Positions 28,349-29,412 of a stretch of 29,412 bases of DNA are shown piece by piece. Numbering within the stretch: position 1 is the stretch's first letter; every line of letters begins with the position of its first letter. The DNA lies in IMG/VR virus record IMGVR_UViG_3300017989_000342, positions 1-29,412 of that record; one strand, given 5' to 3'. Under the pieces are notes generated by a model. It had not been told where the DNA came from, ran no database searches, and worked only from the letters and a program-made list of their open reading frames with translations. The translations under genes and the position numbers were made by a program. Source of the stretch: a virus.

Positions 28349-28503
28349 GTGATGAAATGAGTTGTGAAATGAGTTGTGAAATGAGTTGTGAAATGAGTTG
28401 TGAAATGAGTTGTGAATCATGCAATCAGAATGGGCTATATTGTAACTGTTTATTTTGTGAAAAATTCAACATGTGGGAATCACTTGAGGACAAAAATGAC
28501 TAA
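28345..28503 (+). CDS. Cys-rich protein with MSCE tetrapeptide repeats
   Basis: A 52-residue ORF starting in the stop codon of the polymerase gene (ATGA). It reads MSDE, then MSCE five times, then SCNQNGLYCNCLFCEKF and a polar tail. The five repeats are encoded by identical 12-base units, and ten Cys lie in the first 38 residues, so metal binding is likely, for example zinc in the CNC/FC cluster. Each repeat carries an in-frame ATG. The stop lies within the start of the next gene (8-base overlap). No family recognised. The perfect reading frame through repeat and cluster supports real coding. Confidence 0.6.
   Translation: MSDEMSCEMSCEMSCEMSCEMSCESCNQNGLYCNCLFCEKFNMWESLEDKND
28357..28416 (+). 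repeat. Five perfect 12-base tandem repeats (ATGAGTTGTGAA)
   Basis: The unit ATGAGTTGTGAA is repeated five times without change from 28357 to 28416, preceded by a variant copy (ATGAGTGATGAA, 28345-28356). The period is a multiple of three, so gain or loss of copies keeps the reading frame. Replication slippage is the likely origin. Confidence 0.95.
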
Positions 28504-28831
28504 CGAAACTGAATTGAAAGAGGCGAGTTTGGTTGTCTGTAGATATTACTGGCCAGATGTTAAGTGCCAACAATATATGGGCAATGGGATTGTTATAGTC
28601 ACTCCATATAGTCTTAGCTCCAGCAAGAGAATTGATTGCCTCGACTTGAATTTCTTGGCAGAGGTTTGGAAGAAAATTGCCTCTGAAACAGTTAATAAAA
28701 TATTTGGCATGACATTGATACACTCTGAAAATGAAATGATTATACTACCATGTAAGAATATACAGGAAGCAGCACTACTCGCCACAGACAAAGCAATAAC
28801 CGAACTAAACCAAAACAATGATAGGGAGTGA
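28496..28831 (+). CDS. Hypothetical early protein
   Basis: A 111-residue protein. I start at the ATG at 28496 (GAGG six bases ahead, overlapping the previous stop) and not at an in-frame GTG 84 bases upstream, because that extension runs through the MSCE repeat gene in another frame. It is alpha-beta in look: LVVCRYYWPDVKC, NGIVIVTPYSL, FLAEVWKKIASETV, MTLIHSENEMIILP and a C-terminal helix. Three Cys lie in the first third. No family recognised. Confidence 0.55.
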   Translation: MTNETELKEASLVVCRYYWPDVKCQQYMGNGIVIVTPYSLSSSKRIDCLDLNFLAEVWKKIASETVNKIFGMTLIHSENEMIILPCKNIQEAALLATDKAITELNQNNDRE

Positions 28832-28834
28832 GGG

Positions 28835-29104
28835 ATGAATTATTTAGCAATAGTAGAGTTAAGTCTTTTTGCGTGTTTTACAATATTTCTTGGTTACTGC
28901 ACGATCAAGCTCGGAAAAAGTGCAATAGGGCTTATTAGGACATGTGAAAAGTTAAATGAAGAATCAGATAAAATGTGCAAAGATATCGAACCTTTTTTGG
29001 ATTTCTTGACAAAGGCAAAAATAGCTATGGAAGAAATCGAGAATGATAAACACGAAAAGTGTGATGCGTGTGATAAGTTGTTTAACCCAAACAATAGGAG
29101 TTGA
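28835..29104 (+). CDS. Single-pass membrane protein with CxxC
   Basis: An 89-residue protein with one N-terminal membrane segment (about 4-24, LAIVELSLFACFTIFLGYC). A helical, possibly coiled-coil part follows (30-70: LIRTCEKLNEESDKMCKDIE, LTKAKIAMEEIEND), and then a CDAC pair in HEKCDACDKLFN. This N-terminal anchor plus cytoplasmic helix recalls DUF948-like proteins. GGGAGTGAGGG before the ATG gives a good ribosome binding site. Likely in the inner membrane. The function is unknown. Confidence 0.55.
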   Translation: MNYLAIVELSLFACFTIFLGYCTIKLGKSAIGLIRTCEKLNEESDKMCKDIEPFLDFLTKAKIAMEEIENDKHEKCDACDKLFNPNNRS

Positions 29105-29106
29105 AG

Positions 29107-29295
29107 ATGGAAGTAAGAAGTGTTGAAAATATAACTAAACAAATGCAAGAAATTGCAAATAGAGATGATGATCCTGAAGCTGACCACTGCAAAGCAGATT
29201 ATCTTCTTAGAGAAGCGCTACTATCGCTAGAGGCAAGCAAAAGAATTAGAGAATTGCTGAATGCATATGAAAAAGTACGTAAGTGGTATGCTTAA
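29107..29295 (+). CDS. Hypothetical helical protein
   Basis: A 62-residue helical protein (MEVRSVENITKQMQEIANRD..., then LLREALLSLEASKRIRELLN). The ATG at 29107 with GGAG six bases ahead is preferred over the in-frame TTG six bases upstream. It contains an acidic stretch (DDDPEAD, 21-27) between two helices. No family recognised. It is the last complete gene in the window and ends 24 bases before the next start. Confidence 0.5.
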   Translation: MEVRSVENITKQMQEIANRDDDPEADHCKADYLLREALLSLEASKRIRELLNAYEKVRKWYA

Positions 29296-29319
29296 GATTT
29301 GATTAAATAGGGAGGGGAG

Positions 29320-29412
29320 ATGAAAAAAAGAGATACAATTATATTTGATGGCGAGTATAGAAATGTAAAGTTTGAGATAAATAATTTCTTCCTGTCATAC
29401 CAAGGCGATTGT
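29320..29412 (+). CDS. Start of a further early gene (cut by window end)
   Basis: The first 31 residues of an ORF starting MKKRDTIIFDGEYRNVKF, with the strong ribosome binding site GGGAGGGGAG before the ATG. The open frame runs to the window edge. No assignment is possible from this fragment. Confidence 0.5.
   Translation, partial: MKKRDTIIFDGEYRNVKFEINNFFLSYQGDC

Noticed and set aside
28357-28416. Tandem repeat as CRISPR array or iteron origin
   Set aside because: There are no spacers, the unit is only 12 bases, and the frame is open through all copies with a Cys cluster after it, so a coding repeat explains it better.
28412-28495. N-terminal extension of the gene at 28496 through the repeat region
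   Set aside because: The frame runs through the MSCE gene in another phase and begins at a GTG inside the repeats without a ribosome binding site; GAGG precedes the ATG at 28496.

Overview
This AT-rich window is part of the genome of a tailed phage or prophage. The virion genes are of a long non-contractile-tail (siphovirus-like) type: a tube protein and a tape measure are present, and no sheath gene is seen. The head module is Mu-like: a DUF935 portal fused to a MuF domain, a gpI-type protease/scaffold, a gpT-type capsid protein, a gpG-like protein and a DUF1320 connector. No Mu transposase is present, and replication is carried by a primase-helicase and a family A DNA polymerase. The host cannot be named. 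Sigma70-type promoters, AGGAG-type ribosome binding sites and a phage-borne lipoprotein fit an AT-rich Gram-negative bacterium. No integrase, rRNA, tRNA or CRISPR array is visible.

Layout. From about 15.9 kb down to base 1, the minus strand carries the late genes: terS, terL, portal-MuF, a 40-residue zinc protein, protease/scaffold, decoration protein and major capsid. A cluster of beta-rich virion proteins follows, then a papain-like amidase and a membrane/coiled-coil protein, the connector and tail completion genes, the tail tube, a tail chaperone and the start of the tape measure. Strong sigma70-like promoters lie before terS and before the portal gene. Rho-independent terminators follow the capsid gene, one small gene downstream of it, and the tube gene. 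A plus-strand moron cassette (1.1-2.0 kb, own consensus promoter) with a ribbon-helix-helix protein and a lipoprotein splits the tail module.

Between terS and the primase gene lies a 395-base non-coding stretch with at least seven AAGTGA/TCACTT repeats and an AT-rich core, a candidate replication origin. The AEP primase/SF3 helicase gene runs on the minus strand. Upstream of it, 262 bases form a divergent control region with overlapping promoters, a candidate small RNA ending in an intrinsic terminator, a second rightward promoter and GATATC operator-like dyads. From 19.1 kb to the end, about 28 tightly packed plus-strand early genes include many small unknown proteins, an SF2 helicase, a VRR-NUC nuclease, a possible ssDNA-binding protein and a family A polymerase. 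A gene for a Cys-rich protein with five MSCE tetrapeptide repeats follows the polymerase.

The most striking observation is the candidate small RNA at about 18952-19029. Its unpaired C-rich segment is complementary to the ribosome binding sites of three separate transcripts of this same phage: primase, first early gene and moron cassette. This suggests a phage-encoded antisense regulator of replication and early gene translation.
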